Below, piece after piece: positions 7,438 through 14,301 of a stretch of DNA of 17,857 nucleotides (positions within the stretch are counted from its first letter, which is position 1; each line of letters begins with the position of its first letter). The position numbers and the translations under genes are program-made. The notes under the pieces are model-generated. The model worked only from the letters and a program-made list of their open reading frames with translations. It was not told where the DNA came from and searched no databases. The stretch comes from Verrucomicrobiota bacterium (GTDB lineage Bacteria > Verrucomicrobiota > Verrucomicrobiia > Limisphaerales > JACRJZ01): the NCBI GenBank assembly GCA_022711695.1, contig JAKLEJ010000018.1, positions 1 through 17,857 on the forward strand, written 5' to 3'.

Positions 7438-7466
7438 AATATAGGCAAACCCATCCACCCGCGCAA
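7438..7466 (-). promoter_or_regulatory. Candidate sigma-70-type promoter for the secY operon
   Basis: On the minus strand, TTGCGC (7461-7466) and TATATT (7438-7443) are separated by exactly 17 bases. The -10 element matches the consensus in 5 of 6 positions and the -35 in 3 of 6. It lies in the only locally AT-rich stretch ahead of secY, after the neighbouring small gene ends at 7524. It implies a 5' leader of about 200 nt. This agrees with secY being the operon's first gene. Confidence 0.5.
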
Positions 7467-7523
7467 CAAGTATTTTCCGGTTTTTTGGCGCGGCGACCCG
7501 GCGGCGCCCGCCGCAGGATGGCT

Positions 7524-7739
7524 TCAGCCAGCAGGCCGGGCGATGCGGTAATGGCCGGCCGGGTCCGTTTCCACCAACTGGCGGCTCACCAGGCGGGCGA
7601 GCAGCGGCAGAGCCCAGCGCGGGTTCTTCTCCCAGGTTTGCTTGTCGCTGGCGCGCCGGCAGATCTCGCGCGCCGAAAAAAACACGTTGGGAGCCGTGGC
7701 CAGGTAATTCAGAACCGCCTGCTCTTCAGCCGAATTCAT
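7524..7739 (-). CDS. Small hypothetical winged-helix-like protein
   Basis: 71 aa, not recognised as a named family. The pattern of short helices (SAEEQAVLNYLATAP, FFSAREICRRAS, PRWALPLLARLVSRQLVE) followed by a strand-like HYRIARP resembles a minimal winged helix-turn-helix fold, in which the second and third helices would contact DNA. Its small size and lack of other domains fit a regulator or adaptor. The ATG at 7739 lies only 6 nt past a possible -10 element, which suggests a leaderless mRNA. It diverges from parB, with 88 nt between the two start codons, and reads in the same direction as secY, which begins 290 nt downstream. Function is not assigned. Confidence 0.65.
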   Translation of the reverse strand: MNSAEEQAVLNYLATAPNVFFSAREICRRASDKQTWEKNPRWALPLLARLVSRQLVETDPAGHYRIARPAG

Positions 7740-7744
7740 GTCCT

Positions 7745-7773
7745 ACCATGCGCCACGGGGAGGGGGCCGTCAA
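7745..7773 (-). promoter_or_regulatory. Candidate promoter of the small winged-helix-like gene
   Basis: On the minus strand, TTGACG (7768-7773, 5 of 6 to the -35 consensus) is 17 nt from CATGGT (7745-7750, 3 of 6). The start codon begins 6 nt after the -10, so transcription would start at or next to the A of ATG. The -10 is weak, hence the low confidence. Confidence 0.3.
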
Positions 7774-7827
7774 TCCGCGCGAAATTTTCCTTTTGAATTT
7801 TGGCGTTTTCCTCTCATGCTCCGGGCC

Positions 7828-8754
7828 ATGGCAAAACCGGCTTTAGGCCGCGGACTTGGAGCGCTTCTGGGCGGGGTGGCGGCAACCGTCAGGAACGGCG
7901 CTTCCACGCCGCCGCTTTCTCCCGTGACCGCTGAAACGCCCGCGGGCGGGGCGGTGCAGATGGCGCCGCTGGCGCGCATTCATCCCAGCCCGCTGCAACC
8001 GCGCAAGGAGTTTCCGCCGCAGGCGCTGCGGGAGCTGGCGGACTCGATCAAGGACAAAGGCATCGTGCAGCCGCTGCTGGTCCGCGAGCGCGACGGGCAC
8101 TACGAGCTGATCGCGGGCGAGCGCCGCTGGCGGGCGGCGCAACTGGCGGGGCTGACCGAGGCCCCGGTGATTGTCCGCCAGGCCGATGACCGCACCGCCC
8201 TCGAACTGGCGCTGGTCGAGAACCTGCAACGCGAAAACCTCAACGCCATGGAGGAAGCCCTCGGCTACCGGCAGTTGATCGACCAGTTCAAGCTCAGCCA
8301 GGAGGAAGCGGCGGCCCGCGTGGGCAAGAGCCGGGCGACGGTGGCCAACTCCCTCCGGCTCCTCAACCTGCCGGGCGACGTGCAAACCTGGCTCAAAGAG
8401 GGCCGCCTCCAGCCCGGACACGCCAAGGTCATCCTCGGATTGCCCTCTCCCGAACAACAGTCGCTGGCGGCTCAGCGAACGATCAAAGACGGGCTGGCGG
8501 TGCGCCAGGTGGAGGAATTGGTGGCGCACTGGACCGCGCGCTCGCGCGAGAGCGCGCCGGCCGGCAAGCCGCCCGCCGGGCCGGGACCGGCGCGGGACGC
8601 TCACGTGATCGCCCTGGAAGGCAAGCTGCGCGAACGGTTCGGCACCAAGGTGGGCCTGCGCTATCGGCAGGGGAAAGGCTCGATCGAAATCCGCTACTAT
8701 AGCGACGACGAGCTGGAGCGGATCCTGGGAATTGTCGGCGTGCAGGCCGATTGA
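7828..8754 (+). CDS. parB: Chromosome partitioning protein ParB
   Basis: 308 aa from the ATG at 7828, which gives MAKPALGRGLGALL, the typical ParB N-terminus that recruits ParA. Starts further upstream at 7738 or 7816 would add unrelated residues. The N-terminal CTPase/sliding-clamp domain has GERRWRA (97-103) and ENLQRENLN (131-139). The central helix-turn-helix (about 155-178, LSQEEAAARVGKSRATVANS) reads parS sites. The C-terminal dimerisation domain is about 258-308. A proline/alanine linker joins them. ParB spreads from parS as a CTP-dependent clamp and loads SMC. No parA lies next to it here and no full parS site is visible in the window, so both must be elsewhere. Confidence 0.93.
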   Translation: MAKPALGRGLGALLGGVAATVRNGASTPPLSPVTAETPAGGAVQMAPLARIHPSPLQPRKEFPPQALRELADSIKDKGIVQPLLVRERDGHYELIAGERRWRAAQLAGLTEAPVIVRQADDRTALELALVENLQRENLNAMEEALGYRQLIDQFKLSQEEAAARVGKSRATVANSLRLLNLPGDVQTWLKEGRLQPGHAKVILGLPSPEQQSLAAQRTIKDGLAVRQVEELVAHWTARSRESAPAGKPPAGPGPARDAHVIALEGKLRERFGTKVGLRYRQGKGSIEIRYYSDDELERILGIVGVQAD

Positions 8755-8796
8755 GGCGGCGTGCAACCGCCAGGAGCCGCGCCGATGGGCGGCCGC

Positions 8797-9741
8797 TCAG
8801 GCGGCGCCCCGCCGGTTCTCGGTCATGAAGTCCAGGTAGGTCATGAGCTTCTCCTTCATTTCCTTCCGGGAGACGATCGCATCGATCAGGCCGTGGTCGA
8901 GGAGGAACTCGGCGGTCTGAAAGCCCGGGGGCAGCTCGGCCTGGGTGGTGTCTTTGATGACGCGCGGTCCGGCAAAACCGATCATGGCCCCGGGTTCGGC
9001 GACGATCAAGTCGCCCAGGCTGGCGTAGCTGGCCATGACCCCCGCAGTCGTGGGGTGGGTCAACACGCTGACATAGGGCAGCCGGGCCTTGGCATGGTAG
9101 GCCAACGCGCCGCTGGTCTTGGCCATCTGCATGAGGCTGAACATGCCTTCATACATGCGCGCGCCTCCGCTCGTGGAAACGATGATCAGCGGCAGTTCCT
9201 TCTCGGTGGCTTTCTCGATCAGCCGGGTGAGCTTCTCCCCCACCACCGACCCCATGGACCCGCCCAGGAAACTGAAGTCCATCACCCCCAAAGCCAGCCG
9301 ATGCCGCCCCATCGTGCCGATGCCGGTGATCACGGCGTCCTTTTGCCCGGTGGATTCCTGATAGGACCGCAGCTTGCTTGTGTAGGAGGCCACCCCCGTG
9401 AACTGGAGGATGTCCACGCTCGTCATGCCGGCGTCCATTTCCTCGAAGGAGCAAGTCTCGACCAACGAATGGATGCGCTCGCGGGCCCCGATGGGAAAAT
9501 GGAAGCCGCACTTCTGGCAGACTTTCAAGTTCTCGTCCAACTCCCGGTCGTAGATCATGTTCGCGCATTTGGGGCACTTGTTCCAGAGCCCCTCGGGGAT
9601 GTCTTTCTTGCGCGACTTGGCCCCCGGCATCTTTGGTTTGCGGGCAAACGCCTTCTCGGCAGCCGCGGGCGGCGCCGGGGTTACAGCGGGTTCCACGGTC
9701 TCCAATCCCAGCGTCTTTCGAGTGAACGTGGTCTTCGACAT
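8797..9741 (-). CDS. accD: Acetyl-CoA carboxylase carboxyltransferase subunit beta
   Basis: 314 aa from the ATG at 9741 (MSKTTFTRKTLG). The frame is open further upstream but that part overlaps comF and is not conserved. A four-cysteine zinc ribbon (C56, C59, C75, C78) precedes the crotonase-fold carboxyltransferase core, with GVMDFSFLGGSMGSVVGEK and STSGGARMYEGMFSLMQMAK. With AccA it transfers carboxyl from biotin to acetyl-CoA, the first committed step of fatty-acid synthesis. A roughly 45-residue Pro/Ala-rich region precedes the zinc ribbon. It follows comF with a 47-nt gap and converges on parB, 42 nt away; that gap has only weak inverted repeats. Confidence 0.95.
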   Translation of the reverse strand: MSKTTFTRKTLGLETVEPAVTPAPPAAAEKAFARKPKMPGAKSRKKDIPEGLWNKCPKCANMIYDRELDENLKVCQKCGFHFPIGARERIHSLVETCSFEEMDAGMTSVDILQFTGVASYTSKLRSYQESTGQKDAVITGIGTMGRHRLALGVMDFSFLGGSMGSVVGEKLTRLIEKATEKELPLIIVSTSGGARMYEGMFSLMQMAKTSGALAYHAKARLPYVSVLTHPTTAGVMASYASLGDLIVAEPGAMIGFAGPRVIKDTTQAELPPGFQTAEFLLDHGLIDAIVSRKEMKEKLMTYLDFMTENRRGAA

Positions 9742-9788
9742 CGGGGCTATTGTGAGGGAAACGGCGGCCCGAGTCGAGAGCGGATTAT

Positions 9789-10589
9789 TCACACTCCAGC
9801 CGGGACCGGGACCGATCCCGAGCCGTCGGCGCCCCAGGGTGCGTCCGAAGCCCGGGCGACGGTCCAAACGGCCACTCTGGCCGCGCCGGACTGACGGAGA
9901 ATCCGAGCACAAGCTCCACTGGTGGAACCTGTTGTGAACACATCGTCGATCAGCATCACCCTCCAGCCCTTCACAGACCGCCTGGGGCGCAACGCGAACG
10001 CCCCGCGCATGTTCTCGATGCGTTCGCCCCGGCTCAGCCGGGTCTGGGATGGGGTCGGCACGACCCTGCGCAGGACCCTGGCCTCGAGGGGAATGTCCGT
10101 CAGTCGGCTGAGCCGGGCAGCCAGGCGATGGGCCTGGTTGAAGCCGCGCTCGCGCTCCTTCAAGGGATGCAGCGGCACCGGCACGCAACAGTCCCAATCG
10201 GGCCGGGACAATTGAGGCGCCGCCCGCGCTGCGAGCAACTCCGCCAGGAACCCCTCGAACCAGAGCTGCCGGCGGTATTTGTAGCCATGGATCGCCTTGA
10301 GCACCGGGTCAACCGCCAGCACTGCCGAGCGCGCCCAATCGAAGCCGGGTGCGGTTGTTCGGCAGTGGCCGCAATCCGATTCCGTGGTGACCTCCCCTTG
10401 GAAGGGCCGTCCGCAGACCGAACAGAACGGAGGCTCGACCGGGCGGACTTTCGCCCGGCAGGCATCGCAGACATAGCTGCGAGCGGGAGTGGCGGGTTCC
10501 CGTTCGCACAACTGGCAAAGCTCCGGGTAGGCGAGACTGAGGGCGGCGTTGGCCCAGGCTTCAAGCCGGCGGCGAAGGTCGTGTGGCAT
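9789..10589 (-). CDS. ComF-family phosphoribosyltransferase
   Basis: 266 aa. The N-terminus carries two zinc-ribbon-like cysteine sets (C25/C28 with C41/C44; C56/C59 with C73/C76). The phosphoribosyltransferase domain has the family signature VPVPLHPLKERERGFNQA and a PRPP-binding loop IDDVFTTGST (214-223). ComF proteins take part in DNA uptake in naturally competent bacteria, but they are widespread and their biochemical substrate is uncertain. The family call is safe; the competence role is inference. The start is ATG at 10589, which overlaps the 3' end of the CPBP protease gene by 29 nt, so the two are probably co-transcribed, with accD 47 nt downstream. Confidence 0.9.
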   Translation of the reverse strand: MPHDLRRRLEAWANAALSLAYPELCQLCEREPATPARSYVCDACRAKVRPVEPPFCSVCGRPFQGEVTTESDCGHCRTTAPGFDWARSAVLAVDPVLKAIHGYKYRRQLWFEGFLAELLAARAAPQLSRPDWDCCVPVPLHPLKERERGFNQAHRLAARLSRLTDIPLEARVLRRVVPTPSQTRLSRGERIENMRGAFALRPRRSVKGWRVMLIDDVFTTGSTSGACARILRQSGAARVAVWTVARASDAPWGADGSGSVPVPAGV

Positions 10590-11484
10590 GGCCGGAGGGG
10601 GCTGAGAGCAGGGGCGACCGCAGCAGCGACAGGAGCACCGTCGCCATGACCAGCATGGCTAGCCAGCCATCGATCAGCTTGCCCGAGCCCCAGAACCAAA
10701 GATTGGCTTGAGGCGGCACAACGGTGAGGGCCCCGGCCAGCTTCAGCCAGAAGATCCACCCGGCGTGCAGACCCGCCGAGAAGAAGAGCGAGCCAGTGCG
10801 CTGGAAGGCCAACCCCAGGATCGCGCCCGCCAGGGCCAGGGTCAGAAAGCCGGGCATGAGAGCCTTCAGGTCGCCGAATCCGCGGCACATCTGGGCCAGC
10901 ACCAGCAGCCCTGTGTGCCATTCCACGGTCTTGGGCTGGGGGGGACGCTCGAAGAAGTGCACCAGCGCATAGACCAAGCTGCTCAGGACCAGCGCGCCCC
11001 ACGCCGACCAGGCCCGGCGCAGCCCGCCCATGACGACCCCCCGGAAGAAGGTCTCCTCCAGAAGGGCCACCACCCCTGCGCTCAGGGCGGCGCTGAGAAG
11101 CTTGGATACCAGCCGGCCCGCCTCCAGGTCCTGCCGCAGATCGCGGGCGCCCGCGAGCGTCGCCAACCCTGCCACCGCCGCCAGCGAGACAAATCCCACC
11201 GCAAAGCCCTGGCCCAGCCGCCGTCCCTGGCCGCCGCGGGCTGTCCAGCCGATCTCCCGCCAGGAAGCGGCCCCCAGGACGCGCATCAGGGGCCACATCC
11301 CTGCCAGCGCCAGAACCAGGAGGCAGCGGTTCACATAACGATGGAAGGGACTTTCCGCCAGGGATCGCAGCGCGGGAATGTGGGCGGCAGCCGCCTGCGC
11401 CAGCCAGTAGAGCCAGGGCGCCAGCAGCGCCCCGCCCAGAAACACCGCCAGGGCAAATGCCAGGATGACCCGCGCCGGTTTCAC
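10561..11484 (-). CDS. CPBP (CAAX/Abi-type) intramembrane metalloprotease
   Basis: 307 aa with about eight hydrophobic segments. The CPBP motifs are present: EETFFR (E143, E144, R148) in a membrane helix, a second-motif histidine (H176 in LVYALVHFF) and a third-motif histidine (H240 in GLHAGW). In this superfamily the glutamates and histidines form the glutamic-type or metal-dependent active site facing the membrane. Bacterial members act in peptide processing, bacteriocin immunity or sigma-factor control, and the substrate here is unknown. The start is GTG at 11484. The gene overlaps comF by 29 nt and diverges from the kinase gene across a 104-bp gap. Confidence 0.85.
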   Translation of the reverse strand: MKPARVILAFALAVFLGGALLAPWLYWLAQAAAAHIPALRSLAESPFHRYVNRCLLVLALAGMWPLMRVLGAASWREIGWTARGGQGRRLGQGFAVGFVSLAAVAGLATLAGARDLRQDLEAGRLVSKLLSAALSAGVVALLEETFFRGVVMGGLRRAWSAWGALVLSSLVYALVHFFERPPQPKTVEWHTGLLVLAQMCRGFGDLKALMPGFLTLALAGAILGLAFQRTGSLFFSAGLHAGWIFWLKLAGALTVVPPQANLWFWGSGKLIDGWLAMLVMATVLLSLLRSPLLSAPSGHATRPSPPA

Positions 11485-11588
11485 GCCGCCACGCTAGGCA
11501 GGGGCGGCCGGGCTGCCAAGCGCATAATGACAACGATAAACCTTTGCCCGCCGCCCCGGTTCATGTTAAGTAAAGACCGAGCACAACG

Positions 11589-12449
11589 ATGGGTATCGAT
11601 TACATGACCGGACAGGGCTTCGAGCCCGCGCACAAGCCGGGGCCGCTGGGGCGATTTCATTTGCGGGAGCTGATCAATTGCGGGGGCATGTCGGAAATCT
11701 GGCTGGCCACCGACGCCGAGCAGAAGCACTACGCCCTGCGGCTGCTGCGCAGCAAGTCCCGCTTCGACCTGACCACGCGCAGACGGTTTCACCGGGGCTG
11801 CGAGGTTCTTTCCCGCATTCACAACCACGAGTTTGTGATCGGCTACTTCGAGCACGGCAAGATCGAGGGCAGCCTTTACCTGCTGATGGAATACGTCGAA
11901 GGCGCCAACCTGAAGCAGTTGCTGGCCAACTGGGACCCGGTCCTTCAGGAGTGGGTCGGCAACATCCTCATCGACATGTCCATCGCCCTCGAACACGTCC
12001 ACGACAGCGGCTTCATGCACCTGGATTTCAAGCCCGAGAACGTGCTGGTGAGCCGAAACGGCAGCGTGCGACTGGTGGATTTCGACCTGGCCCAGCCCCG
12101 CTCGGAAAAGCCCCGGAAGATGGCCAGGAACCCCGGCACCCCGGCTTACATGGCCCCCGAGCAGCTCATGCGCCAGCCCCTCGACCACCGGGCCGATCTC
12201 TTCTCCTTCGGGGCCGCCGCCTACGAGGTGCTCACGGGAACCAAGCCCTTTCCGGGCGACACGCCGGATGAGGTCCTGCAACGGCAATTGGACCGCCACG
12301 GTTTCGTGCCGCCCCGGGACCATAATCCGGACATCCCGCCCGGCCTGGAGAAAGTCATCCTGAAATGCCTGGAGCGGGAGCCGGACAAGCGCTACGCCAT
12401 CGCCAGCCTGCTGGTGCACGACCTCCAGAACATTCTTTACCTCGAGTGA
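11589..12449 (+). CDS. Divergent Hanks-type Ser/Thr protein kinase homologue
   Basis: 286 aa, a single kinase domain (about 20-275) with no transmembrane segment, PASTA or other sensor domain. Retained features are the helix-C glutamate (E72), the catalytic-loop aspartate and asparagine (H144-L-D146 through N151 in HLDFKPEN), the magnesium aspartate (D164), the MAPE motif (188-191), and D203. Departures: the usual AxK lysine is arginine (R51 in YALRLL), HRD reads HLD, and DFG reads DFD (164-166). The glycine loop is poor (INCGGMSEIW). It may be a weak or pseudo-kinase, or a kinase with altered ATP handling. The start is ATG at 11589; M6 is an alternative. It stands alone, so no partner is indicated. 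Confidence 0.88.
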   Translation: MGIDYMTGQGFEPAHKPGPLGRFHLRELINCGGMSEIWLATDAEQKHYALRLLRSKSRFDLTTRRRFHRGCEVLSRIHNHEFVIGYFEHGKIEGSLYLLMEYVEGANLKQLLANWDPVLQEWVGNILIDMSIALEHVHDSGFMHLDFKPENVLVSRNGSVRLVDFDLAQPRSEKPRKMARNPGTPAYMAPEQLMRQPLDHRADLFSFGAAAYEVLTGTKPFPGDTPDEVLQRQLDRHGFVPPRDHNPDIPPGLEKVILKCLEREPDKRYAIASLLVHDLQNILYLE

Positions 12450-12530
12450 GCCGCGCGGGCTGCGTCCTCGGCTTCGAGGAACCAGCCGGCCTCGAATCCT
12501 GGCCCGCCGGTTTGAAGCGCGGGTTGCAGC

Positions 12531-14069
12531 CTACTTGATCTCGACCTTCACCTTGTGGTGATCGAGCACCGAGGCCTCCACAAAGCGGAGTTGGGCCACG
12601 GCAATGTTGTAGTCCGCCTTGGCGCGGAGTTCCTCGACCGCCCGCTGAGCCAGGTCGCTCTGAAGCTGCAGGACCACGAACGACGTGCTGGTTCCGGCCG
12701 CCAGCTTCTTCTCTTCCGCCTCCAGCGCGGCCCGGGCGTAGTCCACCGCCTCGCGCGTGGCCGCCACCCGCTGCAGGCTGGTGCGCGCGGTCTTGATGGC
12801 GTCGTCGATCTCCCGCAGCACCAGCTCCTGCCGCTGCTTCACCAGCACCGCGGCCTGGTCCTTGCGGATGCGGCTGGCGCGATAGTTGTCCCGCTCGGCC
12901 CGGCGGGTCAGCGGCATCGAGAAGATGACGCCCAGCAGGTCGTTTGGGTTTTGGAGGCCGCGAACCTCGCCAAACGCGCCTGCGGCCGAGGCATAGTAGG
13001 CGCCCCCCCGGGCGGAGGTCGAGGGCACATAGACGTCGCTGCCCTTGGCGCCGTAACCCGCGACCAGGTCCAGCGCGGGGAAGAGCTGGTTGTAGCGGAA
13101 CTTGAGATCCAGTTCGGCCTTCTCGACATCCAGCTTCAACTGCGCGAGGTCGGGACGGCGCGCCACCCCCTGACGCCAGCTTTCGCCCAAGTCGAACTTC
13201 TCCGGCACCACCACCAGGGGGTCCGAGGGCATCAGCACGGTGTTGACGGAGCTGACAAAGTCATCGCCAATCAGGGTCTTGAGGAGGTTCTCGGCCAGGG
13301 CCACCGCGTTGCTGGCGGAGATGAGATCGGCGGCCACCTGGGCCACCTGGGCCTGGGCCAGTTTGGCCTCGAGCGGCGCCAGTCGCCCCATCTGGATCTT
13401 CTGCTGGGTTTCGTCGTAGAACCGCTGCCGCACTTCCAGGAGCTTCCGCTGCACCTTCACGAACTCGTGGGTGTAGGTCAGTTCGTTATAGGCCTTCTGC
13501 ACCTGCGTGATGATGTCCATGACCACGTAGTCCACGCCCAGTTCGGTGATCTTCAAGTCCCGCTTGCTCACCTGGATGGTGGTGCGGGTTTCGTCCACCC
13601 AGAAATCCTTCAGCAGGTGCTGGGAGATGCTCACCCCGGCCCCGACGTCGTACGAATCCACATACTGATCGCTGCGCGAGCCGTAGGTGTTGGCGTAATC
13701 GAGCAGCAAATCGTAGCTCATGCCGATGGGCGTGGTCCCGGTGAAACCGGCCTCGGCCAGGTGCGACTGGGCGCTGTACTCGGTGCGCCGGGCCAGGGTG
13801 GCCGGGTTATAGCCGCCCGAGTCCGATTCCGTGGTGTGGCGGTAGCCCGAGTTGAACACCGGGTCGTAAGCCCCGTAGGTCGAGCTGAGCGTCAGCCGCG
13901 CGATCTGCGGGTTGAACCGCTGAATCTGCACCTGGCGGTTGTTCAGCAGGGCCAGCCGGACGCACTCCTGCAAGCTAACCGGGCGCACGCCGTTCGTGGC
14001 CGAAGACTGGCCGTGCGCGGCCAATGCGGCCGTGCAAACCAGCAGCCAAATCGCTTTTGTGAGTCGCAT
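12531..14069 (-). CDS. TolC-family outer membrane protein
   Basis: 512 aa from the ATG at 14069 (MRLTKAIWLLVCTAALAAHG), a good Sec signal peptide with likely cleavage near residue 20. An ATG six codons upstream is an alternative. The mature part is an outer-membrane efflux protein with two repeated halves of long helices and beta segments. Examples are LQECVRLALLNNRQVQIQRF early, and FYDETQQKIQMGRLAPLEAK with AQVAADLISASNAVALAENL in the middle. The second half ends with AREAVDYARAALEAEEKKLA and STSFVVLQLQSDL. TolC trimers form the exit duct for RND or ABC pumps and type I secretion. No inner-membrane pump or adaptor is next to it, so the cargo is unknown. It is 232 nt downstream of tsaC. Confidence 0.9.
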   Translation of the reverse strand: MRLTKAIWLLVCTAALAAHGQSSATNGVRPVSLQECVRLALLNNRQVQIQRFNPQIARLTLSSTYGAYDPVFNSGYRHTTESDSGGYNPATLARRTEYSAQSHLAEAGFTGTTPIGMSYDLLLDYANTYGSRSDQYVDSYDVGAGVSISQHLLKDFWVDETRTTIQVSKRDLKITELGVDYVVMDIITQVQKAYNELTYTHEFVKVQRKLLEVRQRFYDETQQKIQMGRLAPLEAKLAQAQVAQVAADLISASNAVALAENLLKTLIGDDFVSSVNTVLMPSDPLVVVPEKFDLGESWRQGVARRPDLAQLKLDVEKAELDLKFRYNQLFPALDLVAGYGAKGSDVYVPSTSARGGAYYASAAGAFGEVRGLQNPNDLLGVIFSMPLTRRAERDNYRASRIRKDQAAVLVKQRQELVLREIDDAIKTARTSLQRVAATREAVDYARAALEAEEKKLAAGTSTSFVVLQLQSDLAQRAVEELRAKADYNIAVAQLRFVEASVLDHHKVKVEIK

Positions 14070-14301
14070 TCGGTCAGCATGTGACATCCGCGCAAATTCG
14101 TCAACAAATCCGAGACCCCCCAGAAATCCGCGCGCACGATACGCACCCCGCCGAGGCAGGGCGACACTCCCGCGGCGCCGTGCGTTGCCCAATGGAGCGC
14201 GCTGCTCCGTCAGCGCCTTCTCCTCAAGCATGGGCAGAGCCTGCGGCGGCGACGGAGCGCCGCCCTCCAGCGACGCTTCCCCACACGCGCGGGTTGCGCC
14301 T
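14070..14301. other. tolC-tsaC intergenic region with hairpins, no gene
   Basis: This 232-bp gap has no convincing gene. It carries three GC-rich inverted repeats: a 7-bp pair GGCGGCG/CGCCGCC, a 5-bp pair GGAGC/GCTCC, and an imperfect GGGCGAC/GTTGCCC pair. The tolC reading frame stays open through it, but the encoded Arg/Ala/Gly-rich stretch looks non-coding. It probably contains the tolC promoter, which I could not place with confidence. Confidence 0.4.

Noticed and set aside
5698..7551. 617-aa open frame on the plus strand opposite secY and map
   Set aside because: It is antisense to clearly conserved secY and map, has the His/Gln/Asp/Arg-rich composition of a high-GC shadow frame, and shows no recognisable domain.
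8601..8608. TCACGTGA inside parB, the core of the parS palindrome
   Set aside because: Only the central 8 bases match; the flanking TGTT and AACA arms of the parS consensus are absent. An 8-bp palindrome is expected by chance at this scale, so I do not call it a parS site.
8755..8796. Possible bidirectional terminator between parB and accD
   Set aside because: Only a 5-bp GGCGG/CCGCC repeat is present and there is no T-run on either strand, so it is too weak to annotate.
9742..10197. Upstream extension of the AccD frame
   Set aside because: It overlaps comF in another frame and shows no AccD similarity; the ATG at 9741 gives a normal-length protein with its zinc ribbon in place.
12450..12530. 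Possible terminator between the kinase gene and tolC
   Set aside because: A 6-bp stem (TCCTCG/CGAGGA) with a 4-nt loop exists at 12465-12480, but there is no T-tract on either side.
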